Of a stretch of DNA of 44,734 nt, positions 7,850-16,848 are shown piece after piece (within the stretch, counting starts at the first letter, position 1; every line of letters starts with the position of its first letter). This DNA comes from an uncultured Bacteroidales bacterium (GTDB lineage Bacteria > Bacteroidota > Bacteroidia > Bacteroidales > UBA4417). The stretch lies in contig CAJAXK010000443.1 of NCBI GenBank assembly GCA_903946925.1, positions 1-44,734 of the forward strand, in the 5' to 3' direction. The notes under the pieces are model-generated. The model was given only the letters and a program-made list of their open reading frames with translations. It searched no databases and was not told the origin of the DNA. The position numbers and the translations under genes are program-made.

Positions 7850-10693
7850 TTAAAACTGCATTATGTAGGCCACCAGATTTTCATCGGATGCAAGTGCAAG
7901 CCTCTTTCTCAACCTATACCTCCTTATCTCTACACCACGGATTGAAATATTGAGCAAGGGTGCGATTTCTTTCGACGATAGGTTTAGTTTCAGGTAAGCA
8001 CACAGCTTTAGGTCGCTTTGTGTGAGGTCAGGAAAGGATTGTTTGAGTCGTTTGAAAAAATTTTCATGGGCTTGATCGAACAAGGCTTCGAACATTTCCC
8101 AGTCGTTGTCGTTGGAAATATTTTTATCTATCAGCGTGGTAAGCCTTTGTAAGTATCGTGCCGGATAACGCGCTCCCAACTCTTCCTTTTGTTTTTCCAA
8201 CTCATTTTTAATTTCTATCAGCACTTCATTTTTCTTTATTATCGAAAGGGTAGAATCAGCTAATTGCATGTTTTTATGCGAAATTTCGGCATGAAGTTTT
8301 TCGTTTTGCAGTTTCATGATTTCCTGCTCGGAATGTTGCTTTTCCAGTTCCCGTTTTTCGTCGGCTATCAGGTGCAACCTGTCGTGGTGTTTTACAAGGC
8401 GTTTGCGGTACCAATACTGACTGACCACAATGCCCCCGAAACCTAACATGAAGTATATCAAAGTTGCCAAAACGGAAGCATACCAGGCGGGCTTTACCCT
8501 GATTGTTAACGACACTTCATCGCTAATGGTTCCATTGGGGTTTAGGGTGCGTACTTTAAAGGTATATTTCCCAACAGGCAAACGGAGGAATTGCGCTTCG
8601 GGTGTTTCCGTCCATTTGCCCCAATCACCATCAATGCCTTCTAATTTGTATTGATAAAGTTTACGCGAACACGGCGACTGTATGGTTGAAAACGTAACTG
8701 ACAAATTGTTTTTTGAGTAGTTTAGTGTTATTAACGGGTTTTTGGGATTGAGAACGAATTTGTTCCCGTTTGCATCCCAACATACTAAAGCCCTGATTTT
8801 TAATTTTGAATCGGATGTTGGATAAAGCGCGTTATTTTTGTTAAATACTGCGAAACCGTTATCGAGGCAAATTAAATGGAGGTTTTCGGTTAGTGGTATA
8901 ATATTCTCATACCCATCAACCATGTTGAGGTTGTATTGATTAAGGATAATACGGTAGAGCATTTTGGGCTTGGAACCTTTGATACTGAAAAGGGCCGCCT
9001 CGGTTTTTGTGGTAAACCAGTATGTGCTGTCGTTTACCGTGGCGATGGATGTGGCTGCTTCAAAGCCATCCAGCTTGCTGTTCAACTCGGCATAAGGTAT
9101 TATTTGCTGTTTGATGTCGTCCCAGGTAAACAGTTTTTCGCCATTCGAAAAAACAACCCGGTTTGCAATTTTAAAAACCCTGATATTTTGTTCCGACTTA
9201 ATTCCATTTTTCTGGTCGAAAACTTGTTTTTCGGTAACTTTATCCAGCGAATCGGATAAGCGGAGGCGGTACAATCCTTTCACCAAATGTCCAATCCAAA
9301 TATTTCCGAGTGGGTCAATTTCCATATAACGCGCGGGCTCCAAAAAACCTGCTACCAAATGGCTGAACACCCATGTTTTACCTGACTTTTTATAAACCAC
9401 AAGGTTTGTAAAAGTGCTCTGGATCAGGTATTCGGTATTGTTGTGGATGATTTTTTGCAACATATACCCACCATTCACACTCGATATCGGCAAAAGGTTT
9501 TTCCCCTCTATTTTGAACGTACCGTTGCGTCCACAGAATAATTCGCCATCAATATTTTTCAACTGCCACACTTGCCCTTGTGAATTAGGCAAAAAACCAT
9601 CGTATATAAATTTTTCACCTGCTTTGGTATAGGTAAAAATGCCGCGGTTTGTCCCAACATACAAAGTGTTGCCTTTCAATGCCGCAGCATAAACGCTTCC
9701 CAAGGCTTCGTTCCTCACCGGATATATATCAACAGGCTTGTTGAAAGAAACATTATCTATCCCATTGTCGAGGCCAATCCAGATGCTTTGGTTGTTGTCG
9801 TTGCACAACGAAAGGACTGTATTGTTCTGCAAATCGTTTTCACTATATAAATGGTTTAAAACAATGCCGTTAGAGTCCAAAACCAGCAAGCCTTTCACTA
9901 TAGTGCCGAACACTATTTTGTTGCCAAAAACAATTCCGTTGTTGATTTGAAACTCTTTAAGCAAGGGGTTTGCAGGAACATTCCAAGGCGTAATGGTTTG
10001 GTTGTTGAGCACAAAAACACCTTTCGATGAAGTCCCAACCAAGAAAGAACCGTTTTTGTATGGCAAAACGGCTTTCACCTCGGTGCCATAAAGTAGGTTG
10101 CTTTGGTTTATTTTTACCAACTTATCGTTAATAACTTCGTAAATATCGCCTTGCACGGCATGGGCAAACAAGCGGTTTCCTGCCTTGAGCAAAAAAATGA
10201 TTGGGCCGGGAAGGCTTATAGGCTTAACTGTTTGTTTATCATACACAAACAAAGAAGAAAAACCCTGAAAGTAAACTTTGTTGTTGGACTGCACAATTTT
10301 CCAGATTTCCTGGTTGTGCAAATCGAAATTTTTTAAAAGTGGGAGCAATGAGGTGTATTTCAAACTTTTGGATACATCTTGTGTCCAGTAACCAAATTCT
10401 TCGTTTGAACCGGTATAAATCCGACCATCAGGGCTTACCGATACTGACCTGACAATGGATTGTGAAGGCAAAGGGTAAATCTCCCAGTGAATGCCATCAT
10501 ATTTCATCAAACCATTGTTATTGGCCACATAAACAAATCCTTGACTGTCCATATCAATCGACCAATTCTGGCTTCCGGCCGCATAATGGTTTCGGGTATA
10601 ATGTGTTACCATGCACGATGACTGCGCAACCACAACCGTATTTATCACAAATACAGAAAAGGAAACAAGCAAAATGGTGAAAAGATATTTCAT
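7850..10693 (-). CDS. Sensor-regulator with reg_prop propeller, Y_Y_Y domain and LuxR-type HTH
   Basis: 947 residues from ATG 10693, which starts a clear signal peptide (MKYLFTILLVSF...VVVAQ). Residues about 30-650 contain two-component-regulator-propeller (reg_prop) repeats such as GFVYVANNNGLMKYDG, IWIGLDNGID and LYVGTNRGIFTY. Residues about 665-730 are a Y_Y_Y domain (YKLEGIDGDWGKWTET, LPVGKYTFKVRTLN). A transmembrane helix (about 738-760), a long charged coiled coil and a C-terminal LuxR-like HTH follow (about 885-947; LNLSSKEIAPLLNISIRGVE). There is no histidine-kinase or receiver domain, so it is a membrane-spanning one-component regulator sensing periplasmic ligand. Its position upstream of SusC on the same strand suggests that it controls this locus. 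A start 8 codons earlier (10717) is less likely. Confidence 0.88.
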   Translation of the reverse strand: MKYLFTILLVSFSVFVINTVVVAQSSCMVTHYTRNHYAAGSQNWSIDMDSQGFVYVANNNGLMKYDGIHWEIYPLPSQSIVRSVSVSPDGRIYTGSNEEFGYWTQDVSKSLKYTSLLPLLKNFDLHNQEIWKIVQSNNKVYFQGFSSLFVYDKQTVKPISLPGPIIFLLKAGNRLFAHAVQGDIYEVINDKLVKINQSNLLYGTEVKAVLPYKNGSFLVGTSSKGVFVLNNQTITPWNVPANPLLKEFQINNGIVFGNKIVFGTIVKGLLVLDSNGIVLNHLYSENDLQNNTVLSLCNDNNQSIWIGLDNGIDNVSFNKPVDIYPVRNEALGSVYAAALKGNTLYVGTNRGIFTYTKAGEKFIYDGFLPNSQGQVWQLKNIDGELFCGRNGTFKIEGKNLLPISSVNGGYMLQKIIHNNTEYLIQSTFTNLVVYKKSGKTWVFSHLVAGFLEPARYMEIDPLGNIWIGHLVKGLYRLRLSDSLDKVTEKQVFDQKNGIKSEQNIRVFKIANRVVFSNGEKLFTWDDIKQQIIPYAELNSKLDGFEAATSIATVNDSTYWFTTKTEAALFSIKGSKPKMLYRIILNQYNLNMVDGYENIIPLTENLHLICLDNGFAVFNKNNALYPTSDSKLKIRALVCWDANGNKFVLNPKNPLITLNYSKNNLSVTFSTIQSPCSRKLYQYKLEGIDGDWGKWTETPEAQFLRLPVGKYTFKVRTLNPNGTISDEVSLTIRVKPAWYASVLATLIYFMLGFGGIVVSQYWYRKRLVKHHDRLHLIADEKRELEKQHSEQEIMKLQNEKLHAEISHKNMQLADSTLSIIKKNEVLIEIKNELEKQKEELGARYPARYLQRLTTLIDKNISNDNDWEMFEALFDQAHENFFKRLKQSFPDLTQSDLKLCAYLKLNLSSKEIAPLLNISIRGVEIRRYRLRKRLALASDENLVAYIMQF

Positions 10694-10717
10694 CCTTTTG
10701 AAAACAAACAGGTGCAT

Positions 10718-10994
10718 CCAACTTAGTTTGCGGATAAAATTACTGCATTTTGATTATCAAAACAGAAATTGCCCAGAAATTATCCTAATCATTTATGAAA
10801 CCTATCCTACAACCTGAATTGCACAGAAATGGTTAAATAAAGACCAAATTTTCGTAAACCAAATAAAATCAGTGGTTTATATATCTTTAAAATTATTTTG
10901 CGTCTGTAATTATTGTTCGGTTTCTATCATTAATTCTGGCGCCACACAATAAATCGCATATACTCACTTTTTTATAGGTAGAAATTTGGATACA
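10718..10994. other. AT-rich intergenic region between divergent genes
   Basis: About 275 bp separate the regulator start and the coiled-coil gene. TATCTTTA (10882-10889) is one mismatch from the -7 consensus on the plus strand and could serve the coiled-coil gene. Nothing else clear is seen. Confidence 0.3.
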
Positions 10995-12215
10995 ATGATA
11001 CATGGAATATACGAAGGTTTGAAGCGAGGTTTATTTTTTGGATTGCTGTTTATATGCTGTTTAAAGGCGTTCCCTCAGGGAACTGATCCGCAAAGCGATA
11101 GCCTCTATTCATCGCGGCTTATGCAGGCAAACCTTGAATTATATGGTCAGATTGATAGCTTGAACGTATTGTTAAAGGAAACCAAGTTAAGGAACAATGC
11201 GCTTGTGCAGCAGATAGATTCCTTGAAAACTATTGTTGCAAGGCTTCAAGGCGACCTGGTTTTATCGAACACCAAAGTTGATACACTGTTGTCTCAAAAG
11301 TTGCACACCACCCAGGAATTGCTCAGCCTGAAGCAACAAATGCTTTTAGCCAGCACAGCACTCGAGGAAAGGCTTCAGTTACTGCGCGAAAAGGAATACC
11401 AATTAAACGAATGTGAGATTAAACTTAGGGAAGCCAAATCGGAGGCCTCGCTCAACCAGGCAAAACTCGAAGGCAAAATTGATGTGAACAACACCAAAGT
11501 TGAGGCCAGGGACAGGGAAATTGCTTATATGAACGAAACTATTGCTGAAAAAGTCCGCATAATTGCCGAAAAAACTACTGAACTATCTGTGTTTTACCGT
11601 GATAAAAGTACTACGCTTAGGCTTGTTGATTCGCTTTCGAGGGCATTGAATGTAAAGGAACTTGAACTGATTAAAGTGAGCGAACGGTTAAAAATAATCG
11701 AAAGCCAATACAATGAGCTAGTTGCGCAGCGAACTGCAGCCCAAAACAAAAAAAAGAAAGTCCGTTTTGTTCAAGGTGTGGCATTGAAAAACTACCGTAC
11801 ACCCGATTACCAGTTGGCACCACAAAGCTCAGCTTCTACGGCAACTTATGTTATCACAAACAAGAATGCAGGCAATCTCGAATTTGATTATATAACAGGA
11901 GTTAGCCTTTCGCTGTACGATTTGAGCAAACCAGATGGCAAATACACATACGATGCCGGTTTGTTTTTTGGGTTTGGAGGCACAAACCTGTTCAAGAATT
12001 TTTATGTTTCCCCAAGCTTTAAAGCATTCGACTTTTTCCACTTTATGATTGGATTGAATATTGCCGAATACCAGCAATTGCAATCGGGGTTCAACGAAGG
12101 CGATGTGCTTCCTCCCGGTATGGGCATCCCTACAGTGAAGGAATGGAAAGCAAATATGTTTTTTGGAATGACAATAGATTTTGAATTATTATCGAATATA
12201 CCGAAGAAAATGTAA
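10995..12215 (+). CDS. Exported coiled-coil protein with outer-membrane-like C-terminal domain
   Basis: 406 residues from ATG 10995; a TTG three codons upstream is less likely. The N-terminus is a signal-anchor or signal peptide (LFFGLLFICCLKAFPQG). Residues about 30-250 are heptad-like and rich in Leu, Lys and Glu, with no Pro, indicating a long coiled coil. A basic KKKKVRF joint leads to a ~150-residue domain with alternating hydrophobic/aromatic strands (GNLEFDYITGVSLSLYDLS, YDAGLFFGFGGTNLFKNFYV), suggesting a small beta-barrel or sandwich. I do not recognise a named family. It may be a cell-envelope structural protein spanning the periplasm; that is inference from architecture only. A tandem-repeat array begins about 20 nt after its stop codon. 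Confidence 0.75.
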   Translation: MIHGIYEGLKRGLFFGLLFICCLKAFPQGTDPQSDSLYSSRLMQANLELYGQIDSLNVLLKETKLRNNALVQQIDSLKTIVARLQGDLVLSNTKVDTLLSQKLHTTQELLSLKQQMLLASTALEERLQLLREKEYQLNECEIKLREAKSEASLNQAKLEGKIDVNNTKVEARDREIAYMNETIAEKVRIIAEKTTELSVFYRDKSTTLRLVDSLSRALNVKELELIKVSERLKIIESQYNELVAQRTAAQNKKKKVRFVQGVALKNYRTPDYQLAPQSSASTATYVITNKNAGNLEFDYITGVSLSLYDLSKPDGKYTYDAGLFFGFGGTNLFKNFYVSPSFKAFDFFHFMIGLNIAEYQQLQSGFNEGDVLPPGMGIPTVKEWKANMFFGMTIDFELLSNIPKKM

Positions 12216-12235
12216 GTTTTTTGGGTTTAATGTTT

Positions 12236-12505
12236 AAGGGTTCAATTGGCTTCGCCGTTTAAAAGGTTCAATTGGCTTCGCCGTTCAATTGGCTGCGCCG
12301 TTTAAAAGGTTCAATTGGCTTCGCCGTTCAAATGTTCAAATGTTCGTTTGTTCAAATGTTTAAATGTTCTTTTGTTCTATTGTTCAATTGGCTTCGCCGT
12401 TCAAATGTTCTATTGTTCAAATGTTCTTTTGTTCTATTGTTCAATTGGCTTCGCCGTTCAAATGTTCTATTGTTCTATTGTTCAAATGTTCTATTGTTCA
12501 AATAA
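12236..12505. repeat. Nested tandem-repeat array after the coiled-coil gene
   Basis: The motif TTCAATTGGCTTCGCCGTT recurs at about 12242, 12268, 12311, 12382 and 12440, plus one partial copy (ggctgcgccg) near 12290. Between copies are runs of 8-10-bp units such as TTCAAATG, TTCTATTG and TTCTTTTG. The last two higher-order units are spaced ~58 bp. Open frames across the array arise only because the units lack stops; I do not consider them genes. Confidence 0.9.
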
Positions 12506-12679
12506 TCAATATTCAACTCTTCCCTATCCAATGCTTTGGTCACTCAGCCTGTCGTGGTGCGCGTTCAAATATTTTGATGTTCTTTTGCATAGCTTTCCTT
12601 TCCATTTTCGCAATTGGCTTTGCCAGTGCGTTTTTCAAAATATGAATAGTATCAAAAGCTGCAATATCAGGAAAATGTG

Positions 12680-12687
12680 TACTTTTG
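12680..12687 (+). promoter_or_regulatory. Bacteroidota -7 promoter element for efp
   Basis: TACTTTTG, followed by CACCC, matches TAnnTTTG and lies about 40 nt before the efp ATG. A good -33 TTG is not seen at the usual spacing. Confidence 0.55.
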
Positions 12688-12728
12688 CACCCATTTTAAC
12701 AAAACATAAATTCCTTTAACAACTTATT

Positions 12729-13292
12729 ATGGCAACAACCTCTGAATTCCGCAATGGACTTTGCATCGAATTCAACAACGACCTTTTCAAAATTGTAGAA
12801 TTTCAACACGTTAAGCCTGGCAAAGGTGCAGCTTTTGTGCGCACAAGGCTTAAAAACCTCAAAACCGGAAAAGTTATACCAAATACTTTTGATGCTGGTG
12901 CCCGCATTGATATAGCCCGCGTTGAGCGCCGCCCATACCAATTCCTTTATAAGGATGAAAATGGTTACAATTTCATGAATACCGAAAATTTTGATCAGAT
13001 TTCGATTGATGAGGACTTGATAGAAGGATATCAGTTTATGAAAGAAGGCCAAATGGTAGAAATGATGGTCCATGCCGATACCGAAACACCTTTAACATGT
13101 GAACTTCCCGCTTTCGTTGAGCTTGAAATTACTTATACCGAACCTGGTTTTCGTGGCGACACCGCCTCAAATACCCTAAAAAAAGCAACTGTCGAAACAG
13201 GTGCCATTGTTCAGGTTCCTCTATTTATTGACGAAGGGACAAAAATCCGTGTTGATACCCGTACTGGCGATTATTTCGAAAGGGTTAAATAA
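12729..13292 (+). CDS. efp: Elongation factor P
   Basis: 187 residues, the normal length. EF-P binds the ribosome between the P and E sites and relieves stalling at polyproline stretches. The N-terminal KOW-like domain contains [17 protein letters not shown]; Lys32 at the tip of the PGKG loop is the equivalent of the residue modified in other bacteria. The OB domains follow, ending in the conserved [25 protein letters not shown]-type C-terminus. No modification enzyme is encoded nearby. It lies 54 bp ahead of the lpxD-like gene in the same direction, a linkage I recall as common in Bacteroidota. The gene has its own -7 element. Confidence 0.97.
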   Translation: MATTSEFRNGLCIEFNNDLFKIVEFQHVKPGKGAAFVRTRLKNLKTGKVIPNTFDAGARIDIARVERRPYQFLYKDENGYNFMNTENFDQISIDEDLIEGYQFMKEGQMVEMMVHADTETPLTCELPAFVELEITYTEPGFRGDTASNTLKKATVETGAIVQVPLFIDEGTKIRVDTRTGDYFERVK

Positions 13293-13346
13293 ATCCGTTT
13301 GGCACACAAATGTTGTTTGCCTCTAATTTCAAAATACAACGGATTT

Positions 13347-14273
13347 ATGCAATTCCCTTCACCTTTGACGCTTGAAGAAACAGCGCGTCTGATCAATGCT
13401 ACGCTTATTGGAGAGGCCGATATCCAAGTAACAGGAATCAATGAAATACACATGGTTTCGCATGGTGATATTACGTTTGTCGATCACCCGAAATACTACA
13501 ACAAAGCTTTGTCATCAAAAGCCAGTGTAGTTATCATTAACCAAGTAGTCGATTGCCCAGCGGGTAAAGCACTCCTTTTTCACGACGATCCTTTTTTCGC
13601 TTATACATCCCTGGTGCGAAGGTTTATGCCTTTCGTTGCATCCATGGTTTGTGTTAGCCCATCAGCCAAAATAGGGGAAGGGACAGTTATCCAACCCGGG
13701 GCGTTTATTGGCAACGAAGTTGAAATCGGGAAAAATTGTATAATCCATTCAAATGTGAGCATTTATGATTATACTTCGATAGGCGATAATGTGGTTATTC
13801 ATGCCAACAGCGTTATAGGTGCCGATGCATACTATTTTCAGCGTAAACCCGAAGGCTACCGCAAACTTGAATCGTGTGGCAGGGTTGTAATACGTGATAA
13901 TGTGGAAATTGGAGCACTTTGCTCAATTGATAGAGGTGTGTCGGGTGATACTGTTGTAGGGAAAGGCACCAAATTCGATAACCATGTACAGGTTGGGCAC
14001 GATACCAAAATCGGCTCAAACTGCCTGATTGGGGCACACACGGCCATTGCAGGTGTAACCTGTATTGAGGATGATGTAATTATTTGGGCAAAAGTTGCCA
14101 TAAACAAAGATCTTGTTATAGGCAAGGGTGCAGTAATCCTTGCTACTTCAGCAATTGACAAATCACTCCCTGGTGGAATAACTTACTTTGGAAGCCCAGC
14201 CATTGAAGCAAGGAAAAAATGGAAAGAATTGGTGATGTTGCGCAAATTGCCCGATCTTTATAATAAACTGTAA
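13347..14273 (+). CDS. lpxD: LpxD-type UDP-3-O-acylglucosamine N-acyltransferase
   Basis: 308 residues from ATG 13347; a TTG at 13299 would add 16 unlikely residues. An N-terminal uridine-binding-like domain (about 1-95; LTLEETARLINATLIGEAD, GDITFVDHPKYY) is followed by left-handed beta-helix hexapeptide repeats. His218 in DNHVQVGHD aligns with the catalytic His239 of E. coli LpxD. The enzyme adds a 3-hydroxyacyl chain to UDP-3-O-acylglucosamine in lipid A synthesis at the inner-membrane cytoplasmic face. The protein is somewhat shorter than the typical ~340 residues. It could be a second, LpxD-like paralogue beside a main lpxD elsewhere, which the window cannot settle. A strong bidirectional terminator follows. 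Confidence 0.85.
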   Translation: MQFPSPLTLEETARLINATLIGEADIQVTGINEIHMVSHGDITFVDHPKYYNKALSSKASVVIINQVVDCPAGKALLFHDDPFFAYTSLVRRFMPFVASMVCVSPSAKIGEGTVIQPGAFIGNEVEIGKNCIIHSNVSIYDYTSIGDNVVIHANSVIGADAYYFQRKPEGYRKLESCGRVVIRDNVEIGALCSIDRGVSGDTVVGKGTKFDNHVQVGHDTKIGSNCLIGAHTAIAGVTCIEDDVIIWAKVAINKDLVIGKGAVILATSAIDKSLPGGITYFGSPAIEARKKWKELVMLRKLPDLYNKL

Positions 14274-14302
14274 ACGAAAGTTTATTGGAAATACAAATTC
14301 TA

Positions 14303-14334
14303 AAACTGCCTTGTATGAAAAACAACGGCAGTTT
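14303..14334. terminator. Bidirectional intrinsic terminator between lpxD and the O-antigen ligase gene
   Basis: AAACTGCC (14303-14310) pairs with GGCAGTTT (14327-14334), followed by more T residues on the plus strand and preceded by A residues that serve the minus strand. It sits between convergent genes. Confidence 0.85.
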
Positions 14335-14346
14335 TTTTATGGTACA

Positions 14347-15786
14347 TCAGGGGATTTGCTGATGGATTTCCTCCTCCGAGCTGTAGTATAAGTCGAGGGC
14401 AACTATAATAGCAACAAAACCCCAGAAGGGAACGCTGGCTTTATCTGTATTAAGGAAGTTATTTAAAGTGCCATGCACAAAATAGGTTATCAAACCCAAA
14501 GTTGCCGACAGTGCAAGCAACCTAGTTTGATTACTTTTAGCCTTACGATATACTTTTAAGCCTGTATAAATAACAGTAACCAATATAAACAGTACACTCA
14601 ACAATCCGGGAATCCCACTCTCGGCCAAAGGCCCGATATACTCGCTATGCGAGTTCCCTTGGTCCCCAAGGTTTGTGCTTATAATAGTTTTTTCCTTCGA
14701 CCTTTGAAAAGGTGCATATTCGAACTGGTAAGTCCCTGGTCCCCAACCCACCAATGGCTTTTCGACAAACATGCGCAGTGCTGCTTGCCACCTGTTAATA
14801 CGTTCCAGATTGGATGCATCCGACGAAATATTCGAGATGGATTGTAAATGTTCGATAAAATTGGCCGAAGCATCTTGTTTGTTTTTTTCCAGTTTATCGA
14901 GGATTTCGAATTGAAAAGTAAAAAATATTATTAGCAACCCCGCAATCGAAAGGGCTATCCACTTGAATTTGATACGCAATTTTACCAAAACCAATACCCC
15001 AATGGCAAAGCCAACACTCACCCATGCTGCACGGCTATACGATAAATACAGGGCAATTAATAATATTAGCAGTGCAATTACTGCAAAAATCCTTTGCTGG
15101 TACGAAACAGTTTTATCAACCGCCATACCAAACATAACAGGCACAAACAATGCCAATATTACGCCATAAGCAGTATGGTCATTATAAAAAGGCGACATCA
15201 CCCAATGGCCGGCTTTTTCGCTGAAACCGTAACCCATGTGAATATAAGTAGTGTAGAAAACTACAAGTATCAATGCTGATGCATAAGCCCAAACGAACAA
15301 CCTGATATTGGTTTTTACCCTAAAAAGCATTAGCCCACCAAAATAAATGGGTATAATAAACCATAATCTTGATAAAAGGTACTTAAAAGATACAATGGGT
15401 ATATCAGAAGTAATGGAGGTAATAAGCATCCACGACAAGTTGAAAAGTATTGCCAATGTTACCGGGTGACGGATAATCCGGCCTTCAATGCCTCCTTCGA
15501 GCAGAATCTTCAGTATAAAAAAGAAAAGGATTCCAATCAGCAGTGGTTCACTTGGGATGGAGATGCTGACACCCATGTCGTAATTGCCAATATCAACAGC
15601 AAGCGGAGTAACAAAAACAGCAAGCAAAAGTATTTTTTCGAGGCTGAATATATACATTATCAGCATAATACAAGCAATAGGGACAATGATCCCGTAGTAA
15701 ATCTCCTTATATACCAAATAAGTATTCAGCAATACAAATATTGCCGTAACCAAATATACAATCGATATTTTTTGCTTGTCAGTCAA
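14347..15786 (-). CDS. O-antigen ligase/polymerase (Wzy_C) family membrane protein
   Basis: 479 residues with about 10-12 transmembrane helices, several in short succession from the N-terminus. The Wzy_C/O-antigen-ligase domain has a large periplasmic loop with RWQAALRMFVEKPLVGWGPG, YQFEYAPF and NSHSEYIGPLAESGIPGLL; the His in NSHSEY is the conserved family residue. Such proteins ligate polysaccharide to lipid A core (WaaL) or polymerise repeat units (Wzy). The first codon appears to be TTG (15786), 9 nt after the upstream Wzz stop; the next ATG is about 40 codons inside and would remove a membrane helix. The two adjoining Wzz-like genes favour a polymerase or ligase in capsule/O-antigen assembly. 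Confidence 0.87.
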   Translation of the reverse strand: MTDKQKISIVYLVTAIFVLLNTYLVYKEIYYGIIVPIACIMLIMYIFSLEKILLLAVFVTPLAVDIGNYDMGVSISIPSEPLLIGILFFFILKILLEGGIEGRIIRHPVTLAILFNLSWMLITSITSDIPIVSFKYLLSRLWFIIPIYFGGLMLFRVKTNIRLFVWAYASALILVVFYTTYIHMGYGFSEKAGHWVMSPFYNDHTAYGVILALFVPVMFGMAVDKTVSYQQRIFAVIALLILLIALYLSYSRAAWVSVGFAIGVLVLVKLRIKFKWIALSIAGLLIIFFTFQFEILDKLEKNKQDASANFIEHLQSISNISSDASNLERINRWQAALRMFVEKPLVGWGPGTYQFEYAPFQRSKEKTIISTNLGDQGNSHSEYIGPLAESGIPGLLSVLFILVTVIYTGLKVYRKAKSNQTRLLALSATLGLITYFVHGTLNNFLNTDKASVPFWGFVAIIVALDLYYSSEEEIHQQIP

Positions 15787-15795
15787 GGTGCGAAA

Positions 15796-16764
15796 TTATC
15801 CGATATTTGTTCCTGCTCCTGATGACCGGCGGCGTTCGAGGAAAGAGATGGTAAGCACACTGAACAACAAAGTTCCGGCAACAAAATAGAACAACACAAA
15901 AAGCCTTTTGGGATAGGATTTTTTGTCAGCTACCTGTGGAGGGGTAACAATATTTACGAAAGTAAACTGCTTTTCGATATCGAACCTTGCAACATCATAT
16001 TTTCGCATAATTTCGCTGTATTCGTTTGCCAAAGTGCTAATGCGGCTTGTGAGGTATAACAAATCGCCACTTTTCTCCATCATGCCTTGTTTTAGTTTCT
16101 GCACATCTTTAGTATTGATGCCTCCCCCGCCGCCATCAACGGTACGGAGTTCGCCGCGGGTAATTTCCTGGCTTTGGCCACCAACATCGTAAACACCATA
16201 AATAGAGGTTATTTCCCTGTACTGGTTTTTCACCGAATCTATTTCTGCACGTTTGGTCGAAAGCAATTTTTCCATGGCAACCACAACTTCTTTATATTTG
16301 ATCATGTGTGTGGCGCGGATTTTTTGGTCGGTGTAAAACAAAATTGCACTAACCATTTCCTTTGCCAAAACAGGATCAATATCGGTAACACTTACTTCTA
16401 CGCTCTCGAACTGGGTTTTCGAAATTTTTACATTTTTGGTATATGTATATTCCAAAGTGGATGCAAAATATTTTTCATCGGGCGATATACCGTAGTGTTT
16501 TGCAAGATCAAATTTCTTGATTACGCTATCGCGCACCTCGATGGAATTTATCCATTGCAGCATCTGCTCTGTTTCACTCTCGTCAGAGTAAGGCATCACG
16601 TTGGATGGATAAACAAGGGCTACCGATTTAAAACGCGGTTTCATCATCAGCGGGCTTGAAACAACCAATGACACAAGTGCCGCAACAACGGAGAGGATAA
16701 TTAAATGCCATTTCCACTTTACTATGATTTGCAGCAATTTGGTATTATTAAAAAAGTTATCCAT
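15796..16764 (-). CDS. Wzz-type polysaccharide chain-length determinant (second copy)
   Basis: 322 residues from ATG 16764; a TTG at 16824 would lengthen the cytoplasmic tail by 20. Two transmembrane helices bracket a periplasmic coiled-coil region: one near residues 20-40 (WHLIILSVVAALVSLVVSS) and one near the C-terminus preceded by KKSYPKRLFVLFYFVAGT, the Pro-containing Wzz motif. There is no C-terminal BY-kinase domain. An acidic segment with ETEQMLQWINS is shared with the upstream paralogue. It sits 9 nt ahead of the ligase gene and behind a related Wzz gene, so it is co-transcribed. It should control O-antigen or capsule length; the partner polysaccharide is not encoded here. Confidence 0.85.
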   Translation of the reverse strand: MDNFFNNTKLLQIIVKWKWHLIILSVVAALVSLVVSSPLMMKPRFKSVALVYPSNVMPYSDESETEQMLQWINSIEVRDSVIKKFDLAKHYGISPDEKYFASTLEYTYTKNVKISKTQFESVEVSVTDIDPVLAKEMVSAILFYTDQKIRATHMIKYKEVVVAMEKLLSTKRAEIDSVKNQYREITSIYGVYDVGGQSQEITRGELRTVDGGGGGINTKDVQKLKQGMMEKSGDLLYLTSRISTLANEYSEIMRKYDVARFDIEKQFTFVNIVTPPQVADKKSYPKRLFVLFYFVAGTLLFSVLTISFLERRRSSGAGTNIG

Positions 16765-16848
16765 TTGTGGTAGTTGCTTTAAATTTTTTGATTTGATAAT
16801 TACCGGCAATTTTATTTTGTTCAATTTTGCAATGGGCGGATATGCTAT

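Noticed and set aside
12272-12719. Plus-strand open frames of 77, 93 and 134 codons through the repeat array
   Set aside because: They are by-products of stop-free repeat units, are low in complexity, overlap each other in different frames, and one runs into the efp promoter.
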